From Zeus faber (taxonomy: Eukaryota > Chordata > Actinopteri > Zeiformes > Zeidae), in NCBI GenBank assembly GCA_960531495.1, contig OY482847.1, forward strand, positions 26,107,598 to 26,171,597: a DNA stretch of 64,000 bases. The letters are read 5' to 3'. Positions 1 through 12,955 of the stretch are shown here, piece by piece. A program made the translations under genes and the position numbers. Below the pieces are notes generated by a model, which did not search any database, was not told where the DNA came from, and saw nothing but the letters and a program-made list of their open reading frames with translations. Each line of letters starts with the position of its first letter. The first letter of the stretch is position 1.

Positions 1-417
1 AAGTTTCAATGACTTACAACTTGTGTCGCAGTTTTGTTTAAAAAAGGAAAAGCAATTCTGACATGCGTTTCTTACTAAGTCAAACAAACTTAGGTGCTAC
101 ATAAACCAATTGATTCATAACAAATTCTCCTTCCTCATGACCACAAATCCTAGGCTGTGGAACACCAAGCTGATTTACTGAAGAGTAAATACGAGCCAAA
201 CAACAACTACTGTACTCAGCGAATGGTTTACTTCATTTAACTTAGAGGGTAAATCCATTCTAAATGGGCGGGATTTGTTCATATACTGTAGTCCTTTTAA
301 CATATTGTTCTGTGACTTTTATTACTGTATTTATTTACTTTAAAATTTAGCTAATAAATCATTTTCATGAATCTCAGCAAATTCCAGCATTTAAGCCAAA
401 AGGCCGTCTCCAATATC

Positions 418-418
418 T

Positions 419-450
<32 letters not shown>

Positions 451-451
451 C

Positions 452-512
<61 letters not shown>
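418..512. repeat. (GCAC)n-(CA)n compound microsatellite
   Basis: A GCAC tetranucleotide run passes into a pure CA run. This alternating purine-pyrimidine DNA has Z-DNA potential. It lies in myo9a intron 2. Apparent His-Thr and Cys-Val reading frames here are products of the repeat, not genes. Confidence 0.95.
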
Positions 513-513
<1 letters not shown>

Positions 514-699
514 CTAATTTTGAATCACTGCCAACACGACGCAAAACTGCAGACATGGGCGTGGTGCTTGCACTTTATGAGCGATGGGTCGTTAATGTTT
601 CTAAATGTGGTGCCAGTGCATGCCAAAAAACTACAACTAGGTAACCATGTGATATGTCATTCACACAACTGGCACACTTTAATTTTGCTTTTGCCACTG

Positions 700-1326
700 C
701 TGCATGGCTTCTCTGCGGCGGGTGCCCGGGTGGTGGAGGGCCCACATATGTGGCTGTCTGCGGGTGTCTGCGGGGTGGCTGGCACTCGACCACATGGGTG
801 GGCATTCGGGGCTTGCGTTTGAGTGGGGCGTCTGGTCAGTTGCAGTAGGACAGACTTGCCTTTGCGCTGGGTGTTGGTGGGCGTGGGGGCCCTGCCAGCT
901 TGCCTGCCGGGCGGGTGGTTCGGGCAGGGTGTCGGCCCGGGTCCTGGCTCCGGGCCTGTAGACCGTGCCTGGCGTCCGTGGCCCGGGTTCTGTGCCTGCA
1001 GCTGGGTCTTGTGCCTGCACGTGGGGATGGGCTGTATGTGTGCGCCTCAGGGTTGCAGGGTCTCCTTGGCTCTCTGGGACTGGTTTATGCTCCTCAGGGC
1101 CGTGTGTGGGTGTTGCTCTGCGGGCTTCCGGCTTCTCTGAAGGCTGGAGGGGATTTCTGTGGTTACAGGGCAGGGTGCTTGGGGCTTTCCTGAGGCCGTG
1201 GGACTCAGAGGGGGCTTCAGGGCCTTTTCCGCTGCATGGAGGCACTACGATATAATTCCGACCTCATACACCAGATCCAATTGGGACAAGTCCGGTGGAC
1301 ACACGCACGCACGCGCACACACACAT

Positions 1327-1365
<39 letters not shown>

Positions 1366-1735
1366 CGCTTCGAACACAACACCCTCCTGATTACCTCCCT
1401 CTCCTTTTCTTCCTTGTTTACTGCCATAACTATGACAGGAAGAGGCCACGTGCCGAGTTGCCATCTGACGTTGAGATGTTTGTATTACCCTGTACATGTT
1501 GTTGTTTGGTTCTATGTTTACTTGTCTCAGCTGTGGTGATTCTCCCCCTCTTGGAGTAGTGATTAATTGTTTAAAGACCAAAACATGGTAAAATAGTTCT
1601 CCAAAGAGGGAGATTGGTGGTGGTTGTGTGTAACAAAAAGCTGTCGTCCACAGGACAGAGTTGTTGCAAGAAATTGCAGGTTGAGAAGTTGAACTCCACT
1701 TGCAGATTAACGCTGTCCTAGATGCAATGGCAAAA
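700..1735 (+). repeat. Interspersed repeat family, copy A (near full length)
   Basis: This copy has a G-rich head (about 700-1250), an internal ACGC/CA microsatellite (about 1300-1365), and a tail with the marker phrases ggtaaaatagttctc, gtcgtccacaggacagag and aactccacttgcag. The same order of blocks recurs at 57,640-58,582. Tail-only copies lie at 2,160-2,405 and 7,830-8,300, all in plus orientation. Several copies run into A-rich sequence at the 3' side, which suggests a retroposed element, but I cannot name the family. Reading frames through the G-rich head, including a 188-codon minus-strand frame, have no recognisable protein motif. Confidence 0.75.
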
Positions 1736-1739
1736 AAAA

Positions 1740-1935
1740 AATATAAATATATATATTTTTTTTTTTTTTTTTTTTTTCCATTTATTTTTTTTTCATCACC
1801 TATTGCTGTCATATTAGCTGTAGCATTGTCACTGCAACTGGAAAGACCTTGCAGTCACATGGTACAGTGCTGCCGAATAATACTTGTCCATGATAAGCCA
1901 ATAAAGCCAATAAGCCTGAACCTACGGTGGTGATG
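1740..1935 (+). repeat. A/T-rich tract and possible retroelement tail
   Basis: An A-run, a TA run and a T-run are followed by about 120 bp ending in two near copies of ccaataa(a)gc. Such short 3' iterations are typical of LINE or SINE tails. No coding part is visible. Confidence 0.35.
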
Positions 1936-1963
1936 TGGGAGCGGGGTGAGCTGTGTTCTGGGA

Positions 1964-2020
1964 TGCACCGAGTGATTCAACTGATATCAAAGCAGCTGAT
2001 GCCAAAACTACCCTCCATAT
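1964..2020 (+). mobile_element. Possible single end of a hAT-type MITE
   Basis: The motif gggatgcaccga resembles the terminal repeat of the fish hAT MITE seen complete at 59,814-60,098. A matching second end was not found, so this is at most a fragment. Confidence 0.35.
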
Positions 2021-2159
2021 ACTCTATACACTCGCTTAGAGGTTAATTTTGTGACTAGCATTTTTTAAACAGCCGAATAATATGCGAGAACAGAGTGTGT
2101 CGACACACTGGATTCTATCATATATTCGGCAGATATTAACACAAAAACAGAATTTGTCG

Positions 2160-2405
2160 TTCTAAAGCGGGGGATTGGTGGCGGTTCTGTGTAACAAAAA
2201 GCTGTGCTCTTGTCATTCCACAGGTCGTCCACAGGACAGAGTTATTGCAGCAGTTCTTGATGATTTAAGAATGAATAAAGAGTTGCTTTGCAGGTTAAGA
2301 ACTTGAACTCCACTTGCAGACTAACTCTGTCCTAGATGTAATGGCATACACATACTCTGTGTTGTATGCCCAGCATGCTGACAGCACAGGTAAAAAAAAA
2401 CAAAA
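2160..2405 (+). repeat. Interspersed repeat family, copy B (tail only)
   Basis: It carries gtgtaacaaaaagctgtgct, the gtcgtccacaggacagag block, aactccacttgcag and the terminal phrase cagcatgctgacagcacagg followed by an A-rich end. It lies about 400 bp downstream of copy A in the same orientation, so one may have inserted beside the other. Confidence 0.8.
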
Positions 2406-5270
2406 AAAAACAACGATTTGATAATTTTTGTTTCAGAATATTCTCCCAGTGGTCAGCTGCACCCCAAAAAGCCAGAGAGCGAAGTAGCACAAGTCAACCG
2501 GGCTCCCTGTGTAGGATGTTTGACAAGCACTAAGTAAATGTGCTCAGCTATTGGAAAACAGGCCTATCTTTTAGTGCAAACACTAATCCCACTCACTCCA
2601 GAAGCCTGTGTCAATACAGAATTTCTCAATGCCAGTGAGCTGCTTGCATGAGGCTCTTTTTCGGCTTAGGTTGCATTTATCAGGGTCCTGACAAATCAGA
2701 GCAGGAGGATTTAGTTACGAAGCAAGCGGACTGATTTCACTGTAAAAAAATAAAAATATAATAAAAATTTACTTCTTAAAACAGCGCGGCCATATGACAT
2801 TAATTACCCTATGTCGTATGGAGTTCATTATAATAAAAGGTTGTTGTCGTAACCTTTGACAGATTTAATAAATACATTAAAAGAGCAAGAAAACAAAGTG
2901 GGAGACTTTATTTTCATGCTGTTTTGAGGCTGTGAAGTGTGTAAAACACATAAAAGGCCATATAGAAAAGAAGGTCAGGAGAGAATGAGTGCCATGATTC
3001 CACTGAGACACTACGAACTCTGAATGGCAAGACAAAATAATGTCCCTGTTGGAGGAAAAATGTATGCAATTTATTTTTTGCACACACAACTTAACAACTG
3101 TAGGTTAACGTCCCTGCGACCTTCCCTGCCACTGTGATCAAAGACATGTTTTGAAAACCCAGAACAGAATGTGTTCCTATTAAGCTAAGAAATTCTTAAC
3201 TCTTAAGATAGCAGAAGTAAGATACGAGATTTCATGTGACTAAAACCAGTGCAGTAAAAAGGGCGGATGTACGAAAAAAATCTTCAACTTAACTAATGGT
3301 TGCACGTGGAGCCGCCTCTTCCTGTGTTTGAACATAAATTTGCGCTGAGGTTGAATACATCATCATCGGAAACCTTGATATACCAAAAACAGCGTTATGG
3401 CGGAAAAAAGGAAAAGCAGCCTAGACACCAGCGGAAGGAGAGGAAATGCAGGAGGTGCAGAAAGAAAGGAGCTTCCCAAAGCTGGACGCGGTGCAGTCAG
3501 ATGGAATGTGAGGGCGAGGGGAGGGGATGCAAAGCGCTGGGAAACATGGGGTCATGGTCCACTCCTGCATTCAGTACTGGCAAAAAATGAAAATAAATAA
3601 AAATCTGAAAACAGAACCTCAACCAAAGGAGCATTTGCAGTATACTCTGATTGTACAGACTTCAATAATTCACTTCAGACAAAATCTTGTTCTTGAAAAT
3701 GAACACGGCGATGAAAGGAGATTCTGATCCTGGTTTCTGAACTGGGTTCAAACATGATCACCAAGTCTTCACGACAAATAGGTATTGTTTTCCTTTCACC
3801 GTTTCACATGTGGCATGACTGCTGTAAACTGGCCACCTGATCCTCGTGTCCTTTACCGTGAGGCAATCTCATCCTTCATCTTAAAGTGCAGAAAAATATG
3901 CAAAACCCTGCGCATGACAAGGCCCAAGAGGAGTACAGGAGACGGTTCACATGGGGCTCGTCGGAGAAATCACTACGGGCAGTGGATTATTACTCAGGCA
4001 CCAAAAAGTAAACCTAGCTCTCTTCAAGTGTTTTGGAAGGCCAAAAGTCCCCATTATGCCAACAGTGCAAAGCTATTGTTAATTGTTATTATAGATCACT
4101 CACTGTTCGCTGAGGCCACGGTGGGCTGGGGCCCTGGCATTCCACATTTCCTCATCTTAAAACACCAACGCCAACTGCACATGGAACAGTGAGGCTACTC
4201 GGAAGAGGAGTAAGGATCTGCCACGTGGTGCGCTAAAAAATATGCTTTTCTACAAATGTATATGTGTTAGATCGCACTTTATGGCACTAAGAAGTCCCCT
4301 GGGCCAAGCCAGTGAGAAATTATACATCTGTTTTCCCACCTAACGTACCCCATCGGTTTACAACGCAAGTGTCTATACATGCTGCTCATAAGTGGTATGC
4401 AGGAGAGTCAGTGGTTTGTATCTTCCAGCCAATCCCATTTTGTACATATCATCTTGTACATTTTACACAAATATTAATGCTTGGCAGCTGGTGTTTGGCT
4501 CATTTCAGTGTGTTTATAAATGGGTGCCAGATCCTTTCAGGAGGCCAGCGTGAGCATTGTAGCTTCGTGTCAAACTCCCTATTCCAGCCACCGACTGCCC
4601 ATCTGTTATTCCCAACTGTGTCCCGAACATTGTCAGTGCGGTTTAAGCAGCAGCTACAGCTGTGAAAGCACGTGGTCATTTAAATAAATCAAAAAGTGTG
4701 GTCAGTTGACGAATACTGCAGACGTCAATTTAAAAACGAATGCCTTTGAGGCTCCACATTTTTGAATATGACTTTGAGAGGACGTTTTACGTAAGCCATG
4801 TTCCTGTATTACGGAACGTGTGCATTATCAGCCTCTCTGACTTAAGGCCTTTTTCTGCAGGACATGGCGGAGAAAAGACAGCTTTGGAGTCCTGCCTCTG
4901 TCTATGTGCCCTCCCTTATACGTCTCACTCACTTTTACCTTCCTCTACTTCACACAGGCCCAATTTACTTTGGCGTTCTTCCCATTTCCCTAATCTGAAC
5001 CGAGCATTTACCCAGCAAACACCCTCTGTCAGCCTCACACCACTGGTCTTACTGAACCTTCTGGCTCTCCACATAGCTGCATGGCAGGTCATGGCTGAAA
5101 AGCCGTACTTAGCAGTTGATGATGACTCAATTAATTTTTAATGGCGGTTAATAGCGGTTACTGTAGCCTATAATTAGCACCTATTTGCCTCAAAATTCAG
5201 GAAATCAACCATAACTGTATCTGATTAATGGTTCCTATTATCTAAGGAATCAAAGGGGTGTTCAGATACA
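2406..5270. other. myo9a intron 2 segment without recognised features
   Basis: Short reading frames are present, for example on the plus strand at 3397-3600, 3785-4192 and 4312-4665. None shows a conserved domain, splice-consistent structure or biased composition. I see no RNA gene here. Confidence 0.6.

Positions 5271-5273
<3 letters not shown>

Positions 5274-5348
<75 letters not shown>
5274..5348. repeat. (CA)n(TA)n(CA)n microsatellite
   Basis: About 21 CA units are followed by about 11 TA units and a short second CA run. Confidence 0.95.
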
Positions 5349-5718
5349 TACTGTATATACGTGTGTGTACGTGTGTTGGGTGCCCTGGCACGAGCACGCT
5401 GTGACCGCTTGCAGTCATGAGCCAACACTGAGGGTGCATTGGTAAAGCTTTTCCGTTTAGTGAAAAGCCTCGACAGGTGGTCTTATCCAGCCTCCCATAT
5501 GGGGGCCACACGTCAAGTATTAGTTGGCCAACACCAGTAATTAGCCTAGACCGCATCTACAAGGTAAAGGGGGGGTGACTGTGCACAATCACTATCCGAA
5601 AGCTAACCCAGCGCATAAAAGGAGGCCAATCCAATTAGATAGATCTCAGAGACACAAACAGCGGGACGCCGTCCAATCCCGTGTCAGTCCTGGAATATGT
5701 GTCACCTTCAAGTCACAG

Positions 5719-5724
5719 TCAAGT

Positions 5725-5761
<37 letters not shown>
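5719..5761. repeat. (GACA)n microsatellite
   Basis: Around ten tandem copies of the tetranucleotide GACA, located in myo9a intron 2. Confidence 0.95.
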
Positions 5762-7445
5762 GGGCGCTTCCGAGATTTCTGGATTCAAAGATTTGCGAGT
5801 TTCTGGATTAAATGGTTAGAATTGAGGGGGAATCCACAGCAAAAAAAATAGATAAAATCGTCCTCTATTTGAACATGTGTCATTATTCAATCAAGCCATT
5901 CGCAAACAATTGGTTTCCCATGTTATGACAGAAGACCCCTATTCTGGTCGAGATAAATTCACCTCATATCTAGAAATTGAAACCAGAGCTACAGCCCCGT
6001 TGCAGTCTGCAGAAACATTTTCTGCCTGAGAAGCAGCAGATGTCTTCCTGCAGACAGTCACAGAGAGACGCAGGCGTTGGAAAAGCTTCAAATTGGGTGG
6101 GAACTGCATCTCTATGGTGAGAAAATAGCAGCGACGGTGTCTTGTGTGCCACCATTGTTGTGGTCAATGAAAATGCCAAGCCGCGTCGATCTTAGATAGA
6201 TGGATATAAATTGATGAATCTCCTGCCCCCTGCTGAAGTGGTGTCTTCCAACTGAAGACAGATACAGGCATTCTATCTTCCTGGCAAGAGAACGGAGCCA
6301 AGCATCTTTCTGTGTGTAAAGTGCTGTTGTTACATCAACTGGCTTAAATCAAGTTTCTCATCAAGTTCCCCTTGGTGGGAGACTGGTTTCCAAGAGGATT
6401 ATTTTCCTCGCTAGATCTGTGAAATGCTTTCTGCAAGGCTCAGAATTCATTTTTCTTCACAAATCAGTTTTCTGTTTGATTCCTATTGACAAAGAGAGAT
6501 TTCACCACAACACAAAAGTTCAGAGAGTTTAAACTGGGGGCACATGGACTTAGCCAGAGGCAGCGAAACATTTCCACTCATGTTTTATGGTATCGGAATA
6601 TAAAATTCACAGTCTTGTCTTTCTCTTTTTATGTGCAGATTTTTTCAGTTTTGTCAGTATAAAAACTTTCTAGGAAGGCAAAAATAGAGCAAAATTAGTA
6701 AGTGTACCGAGTTGCACAAGGCCACTTGTGATGCGCTTTCCATGAACGCGTTACGCTGTGGTGATCAGTTCAGTCATGTCCTCCTTAAAAGTCCAGTTCC
6801 GTGTGTGTGTGTGTGTGTGTGTGCTATCAGACGGGGCTTTTCTGCACCACATCTGGCGCACGGGGCACACAGGACCGACTACGACACCCCCAGCTGTGGA
6901 CCTGGAGGCGCAAAGATCCTCTCGACCGATTTATATAACGAGAATGTCGAAACGGTGTGCCTTTCACGTTTATGTAACACCCTTTACTGATACTTAAAAT
7001 CAAAGGAGTGGGAAAACCGTTGGAGAGAAATGGCAGCTGTGGGTTCAAAGAGAGCGTAGCCAGACGAGAAGGCGGTTTTGGGCGTTACCGGTTTCGAGGA
7101 ACTTGGCTTTTCTGTGTATCAAGCCAGTACGACATGATTAGGGCACTTGTTTAGGCCCCGACGCTTAAAAGGACAGGTCCTCCACTTTTCAACCTGTTTG
7201 CCCCATTGGACTGGACTGGATTTGGAAGCTGCAGCAGAAAGGTAAATACCTCAATAATAAAGTTTGTAATGTTTGTGCTCCAACCATTAAGATGTTGGTT
7301 TCCATCACAGATAACTGAGAACAGGGTTAAAAAATAAATAGTAAATCTATCTTCTAACTAAAAAGTCTTGACCTCGAACGCTCAGGGGGATTGAACCTGG
7401 AAAACAGACGAAGGAGTTGTTCTTTACAGTAAGAGTTGAAATACC
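5762..7445. other. myo9a intron 2 segment, no gene seen
   Basis: Apart from an 11-unit TG run at about 6801-6822, nothing distinctive is visible on either strand. Confidence 0.6.
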
Positions 7446-7447
7446 AT

Positions 7448-7611
7448 ACACACACACACACACACACACACATTCCACGAAAGGCAAAGCTCGCCCCCCC
7501 AGAAAAAAAAAAAACATCCGCTGCTTTTGGACGGGAGAGTCCATGGAGGGAATAGCAACATCCAGCCAGCTGCAGATGGACAAAGTCAAGGCCAGAAAGA
7601 AGAGGACAAAA

Positions 7612-7687
<76 letters not shown>
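7448..7687. repeat. CA run and long (TG)n run
   Basis: A CA run at 7448-7472 and a TG run of about 35 units at 7617-7687 flank 145 bp of unique sequence. The two runs are complementary, so they could pair as an inverted repeat. The TG run is followed by interspersed repeat copy C. Confidence 0.9.
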
Positions 7688-7691
<4 letters not shown>

Positions 7692-7829
7692 TTGTGTTTC
7701 GTCAAAGACGAACTAAAGACACAGGACAGACATTTCACTAGTGTTTCTATTAGGCAAGAGGACGCACTAACCACGAATCTTCCAATTACAAAGCCAAACA
7801 TAAAAATATAAAACAAACGCATCCCTCTT

Positions 7830-8300
7830 CTTTCCTCCCTCATTTACTACCATAACTATCACTGGAAGAGGCAAAGTGACCAATTGCTATTCCAGTTTTC
7901 CTGGACTTAATTAACTCGATACATGTTGTCTTCCGATGTTTGTTTTTCCATGTTGTTGTTTGTTCCTATGTTTATGTTTTTCCCATGTACATGTTGTTTG
8001 GTTCTATGTTTATTTGTGTGAGACAGTGGTGAATCCCCTCTTGGAGTAGTGATTACTAGTTTATAGACCTAAACATGGTAAAATTGATTTGTGCTCTTTT
8101 ATCTTATAGGTCGTCCACAGGACAGAGTTATTGCAGCAGTTCTTGACAAATTTAATTTAAGTCTTTATTAATTGAATAATGAGTTCCATTGAAGGTTGAG
8201 AAGTTGAACTCCACTTGCAGACTAACTCTGTCCTAGATGCAATAGCATACAAATACTCTGTTGTATTGCCCAGCATGCTGACAGCACAGGTAAAACTTAC
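7830..8300 (+). repeat. Interspersed repeat family, copy C
   Basis: It begins near the ctcatttactaccataact block and runs through ggagtagtgattact, gtcgtccacaggacagag and aactccacttgcag to cagcatgctgacagcacagg, collinear with copies A, B and D. A short tandem expansion of the ttgtttg-rich middle distinguishes this copy. Its 3' end abuts the large TA/CA microsatellite. Confidence 0.8.
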
Positions 8301-8325
8301 ATTTTTTATTTTTATTTTATATTTT

Positions 8326-8549
<224 letters not shown>

Positions 8550-11500
8550 TTATAAAGCAAACAAATATTAAACCTAATTAAAACCAATTTTGCTCTGACC
8601 CAATGGCTCACTACCAAAACCCAAGGACAGTGCAAAGTAGAAACAACTGGCACCGTGTTCCCTTCCCTTCCTACAGAGAGTCTTTTCTATGCTCTCCTCT
8701 TTGGGACACACCTGGAACGGCAGGTGTGGGCTGGACAGCGGGGCAGCTGGGGATTGGGACACCAAGCGCTGACCGCACCATTCATGTGTGTCCCTGTGCG
8801 TGTGTTTGCATGTGTATGTGTCCATGATTTGCTGACAAGGCCTCTACACACTGGCAGTTCCCAGCATAAATAAAGACTCTGTGAGGGGAGGTCAACACAG
8901 GCACTTTGTGAGGCCCCCAGCTCCCGAACCTCATTTCAGAAACCATTTATTTACCGATGCTGGTTGGAAATTACACGCCGTGGTAGTGACTAGGCGATCA
9001 AATTCGCCAAAGCAAAGGCTCTGTTAAAGGTCAACTTGCACGTAGGCATACCCAGTGAAATAACGTGTTGGGAAATGATGCAACAAGTCGATTGAAGAAT
9101 TAGAGTGAATTTGAATGACTTGATTTTTGTGTAAATACTAAATATTAAATCTTAAACACAGGCCTTCACCATCCTAAATAGCTGTGAAACTAACTGACTA
9201 ACCTGCCGACCCTGCTATTGCACTGTGGCAGCAAGAGGACAGTTCCCTTTTGTAAGGCTGAGATGTTAAAGTAAAATTAAATGTAAAGAAAATTGTTTTT
9301 TTGTAAATTCATTAAAAAAAACCACAATAAAATACGATCATATTTGGGTAGCTGCACAGAAAGTTTTTATCTTTAGCACCTTGCACTGGCTAAATACCAG
9401 ATTAACAAAGTGTTCGTGATCAAAAGAGAAGAAAGCTGAACTATTAAAGGGGCCCTTTTGGCTTTAAAATCTGCCTGATGACTCTACGGACATAAGCACG
9501 ATTCTGGAAAATGTGTGTACAGGCAAATTTCAATATCAAATAAAAACACCATCTTTAACTCATCATGTGAGAACCTCTGTCTAACCTGCAATTGGGGAAT
9601 TTTGGATGGACAAAATAAATATCAACTGGATAAAATCAGCTGGAGGTTAAAGTATATAGGGTATGATTTTCAGCATATTCCAATGTGTTTTTAAATGAGA
9701 GATTGATCGTAATTAATCACAGAAATGTTAATGTAATTAAAACTTTAAATCATAATTTTACAGACTTTCGGTAAATTGTGATTGGCCCGATCAAAGTAAC
9801 TCATTTTTTTTTTTTCCTTTCTGTTTTCCAGCTTTTTGTGTCACAAAATGTGTGAGATTAAATTACAAAAAAAAGGAGTTAAAAAGAAGTTGAGAGTGAA
9901 GTGTACAGCATATAAGTAGCAGAACAGCATTCTATTATCATTAAAGACACCTTTACAATCATACTTCACATGCTTGTAATATTTTGTTCAAATAAAAGAC
10001 AAAGAAATGAACAGGCAGAGGATTCCTAAATTGATTTAGAGATAATTGCCTTCCTATCCTATTACCACGGCGACCATGTCTCGGCTCTTAAAACAAAGAG
10101 GCTGGAAGGTCAATAGTAGTAATAGTCAATCATGAGATTGCCCTTAGCCTGGAACAATCAGTGCAATCTCCAATGATCTTTGTTCCACTGACTAATTCCA
10201 CTAACTGGAGACATTTAGGGGCTGCCAAAATCGACTTTCTAGAATTCCAGTAAAGCTACAAGACATTTGCACCTTGCCCAAAAAAAGATCAGACAACGGA
10301 TTAAACCCATTCCATTGTGCACGCTCTGACATTGACCAGAGCTGCACTCTGTAGCCGCTGCACCGCACCACTCATTTTCGACATATACGCACGTGAGATA
10401 TTTATTACATTCTAAACAACAGTGGGGGAGTGCATGGTGTCATTTAATCTCTCCCTCCATCAGTCACTCTCTTACTCTTGTCTTTTTCCCTGAGAAAAAG
10501 GAGAAAGAACCAACTTCAGAGCACAGTTAATCTCAGTTGACCCCACCCTGTTGGGGGGAGTCTGGTAATACACACTAATCCTACTCAATATTAGGGGGAG
10601 GTGGTATTATGTGCTGCTGTGTGTGTGTGTGTGTGTGTGTGTAAGTAAGGGAGATGGAGAGGTGAAACTGCTGACCTGTGTTGACTCACAGTGAGACTGT
10701 TTTTGTTGGACGGGAACACTGGAGACCATAACAGGAGCTTCAACACTGAATGGGCCAACAAGGTCTTCAGAGCTCCATTACATAACCACAAAACGCAAAC
10801 AGGTAACATAATTAAATATCTATCTTCCCAATGGTCCAACAAGGTCTAACAAAATAAATCCTCCATCAACTACAATATAACTATTATAATTGTGTTTTGT
10901 TGTCCCTTCTTCACAAGTCGGCTGAAACGGTCCGTCCTAATATCATTTGTTGAGAAATCTGTTAAATTGCTTTATATAGTCGTTGTAATTTACAGCAAAG
11001 AGCAACATTATTAAAAGGTGAACTCTAACCTATTCCTAAATGGTCTAGTCTGCGATCTTATCTGAGCAGCACTTAAGAGCACCCTACCATGCACAGGTGG
11101 ACACTTTGTATGCATCAAAACACAATAAAATGACAGACTGTTTACAATAAACAGATGTGGAAGCTATGCAGAATCTGTGTTTCAGCAGGGTCATGTGTGT
11201 ATTCTCGTGCTGGTGTGTGCAGGTAAGTTCCATTGCTGGAGTGTGTCTTTGTGTATATTCTCGTTTACAAAGACCAAGGTTAGGAGCCCTGGAGTGGTCA
11301 TCTTAAAGTACAACACAGGCATTACCGTGCAGCCTGTATGCAAGCATTTCCCATTCCGCGCTGTGTGACAGGAAGTGAATCATTTTAAAACTTTACTTGT
11401 GAGCTTCCTCCGCGACACCAATTTTATGAACTGGGAATATAAATATTTAAGAGGCTTATTTGGAGTTTGTTTATATGAAATCTTTGAGCTTGGGTCTTTA

Positions 11501-12190
11501 AAGAGCATGATCACCATATCACAACCAGGAGTGAAAACGCTGACTTGGTTTATTTCAAAAACTATTTTATTTAGTGTCACTGAATATCCAACTGTTCCCT
11601 CAGCCTCACAAAATACACACATTCCCACAACGTACCTTTCCCTCCACTTCAAATGTACAGAACACACCTGCAAACCAACCGTCTTTCCAGGATAACATCT
11701 GGATTGAAGGCCTGGGTGGTAGTTAAAACCTACAAGAGGGCCCCGTCAACTGGCTAGAACTGGAAAATCTAAAATAAAGTGATATAATCAGTTCCTTATC
11801 TGGAAAGTCTGCCTGGCCTTTCTCCAACGAACACTGGACAGGGAGCGTTTCTTTCACCTATCAATCTGTCAAGACTTTTGGCTGTGTATAGATGTGTCCC
11901 ATTCAACTAAAAATAAAGGAAGACGCAAACTGTCGGGTTGTGCTTGCCAAACGGCAGTTATCTCGCAGGGAAGAGAGGATGGACCATTTCCTGCACTAAG
12001 CTATCATTACTGTACGTCTTCTCAGTGTTGTGCAAACTCAGGCCTCATGCAGAAAGACAAGCCACAGTACAGGAAGCTGAACCCAAGAATGTACAGGATT
12101 AAGCAGATATTAGGGTATATTTAAGTTTAAGTTTATATGTTCAGGAATAGTTAATGGTGTAGCTTCCATTAATACATTTATTTGATTTAG
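8550..12190. other. myo9a intron 2 segment, no gene seen
   Basis: This AT-rich unique sequence contains a TG run at about 10,617-10,642. Short reading frames such as 11,375-11,695 (plus) and its antisense shadow show no recognisable domain. The expected next myo9a motor exon was not found. Confidence 0.55.
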
Positions 12191-12327
12191 TTCTGCACGT
12201 GCTTCTAGCCTGGCATTGCCAGGCCGATTCGCTATTGGGTATTAGTCTGGAATCTCTCAGTTCAGTTTTGATTTCCAAGGGGCGTTACCAATGGGCACAG
12301 ACTTGTATCGCATGGACGCAATAGTAT

Positions 12328-12775
12328 AGACTTACAACCAATCAGAGCATTGGATAGACCTACAACCAATCAGAGCATTGGATAGACCTACAACCAATCA
12401 GAGCACTGGATAGACCTACAACCAATCAGAGCACTGGATAGACCTACAACCAATCAGAGCACTGGATAGACCGACAACCAATCAGAGCATTGGATAGACC
12501 TACAACCAATCAGAGCACTGGATAGACCGACAACCAATCAGAGCATTGGATAGACCTACAACCAATCAGAGCATTGGATAGACCTACAACCAATCAGAGC
12601 ATTGGATGGACCTAAAACCAATCAGAGCCTTGGATAGACCTACAACCAATCAGAGCCTTGGTTAGACCTACACCAATCAGAGCCTTGGTTAGACCTACAC
12701 CAATCAGAGCATTGGATAGACCTACAACCAATCAGAGCCTTGGATAGACCTACAACCAATCAGAGCCACGAAACG
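12328..12775. repeat. 16-unit CCAAT-box minisatellite
   Basis: Sixteen tandem units of 27-28 bp each contain accaatcagagc, a good match to the NF-Y (CCAAT-box) consensus. Units ending gcattgg also carry CCAAT on the opposite strand; units ending gcactgg have lost it. Most units differ from their neighbours by one or two bases, which points to recent amplification. It lies inside the TIR element and interrupts the RecQ-like frame. Confidence 0.95.
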
Positions 12776-12955
12776 TGTGACGTAGCGCTGAGCGAGCGAG
12801 TTGGTAATTAAACTTTTACCAAATCCTGTCGGACGTACGACAAACACGTCTTTCATATCAACAAAAAGCTTTTTAGAGGAAAATATACCGTCCAGTTTGT
12901 TTAATACTGTCGCGATATCGGTTTCAACGGACCGTTCCACAACAGCGGCAGCCAT
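12776..12955 (-). pseudogene. RecQ-like helicase N-terminal fragment (transposon cargo)
   Basis: An ATG at 12,955 opens a frame starting MAAAVVERSV. Residues 36-50 read DVFVVRPTGFGKSLI, which is helicase motif I (Walker A, PTGxGKS) of the RecQ-like DExH helicases. Only about 55 residues look conserved before the frame runs into the CCAAT minisatellite, so DExH motif II and everything later are absent. It cannot make an active helicase. The surrounding TIR and target duplication indicate that it was carried here by a transposon. Whether it came from a host gene or from a helicase-bearing element is unknown. Confidence 0.6.

Noticed and set aside
679-1245. 188-codon minus-strand frame rich in Pro, His and Arg
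   Set aside because: It is the complement of the G-rich head of interspersed repeat copy A; a similar frame occurs in copy D and neither has a domain.
11375-11695. 106-codon plus-strand frame and its 97-codon antisense partner
   Set aside because: AT-rich, no recognised motif, and both strands are open by chance.
12328-12775. CRISPR-like array of regular repeats
   Set aside because: Units are contiguous with no unique spacers, and the DNA is eukaryotic; it is a minisatellite inside a transposon.
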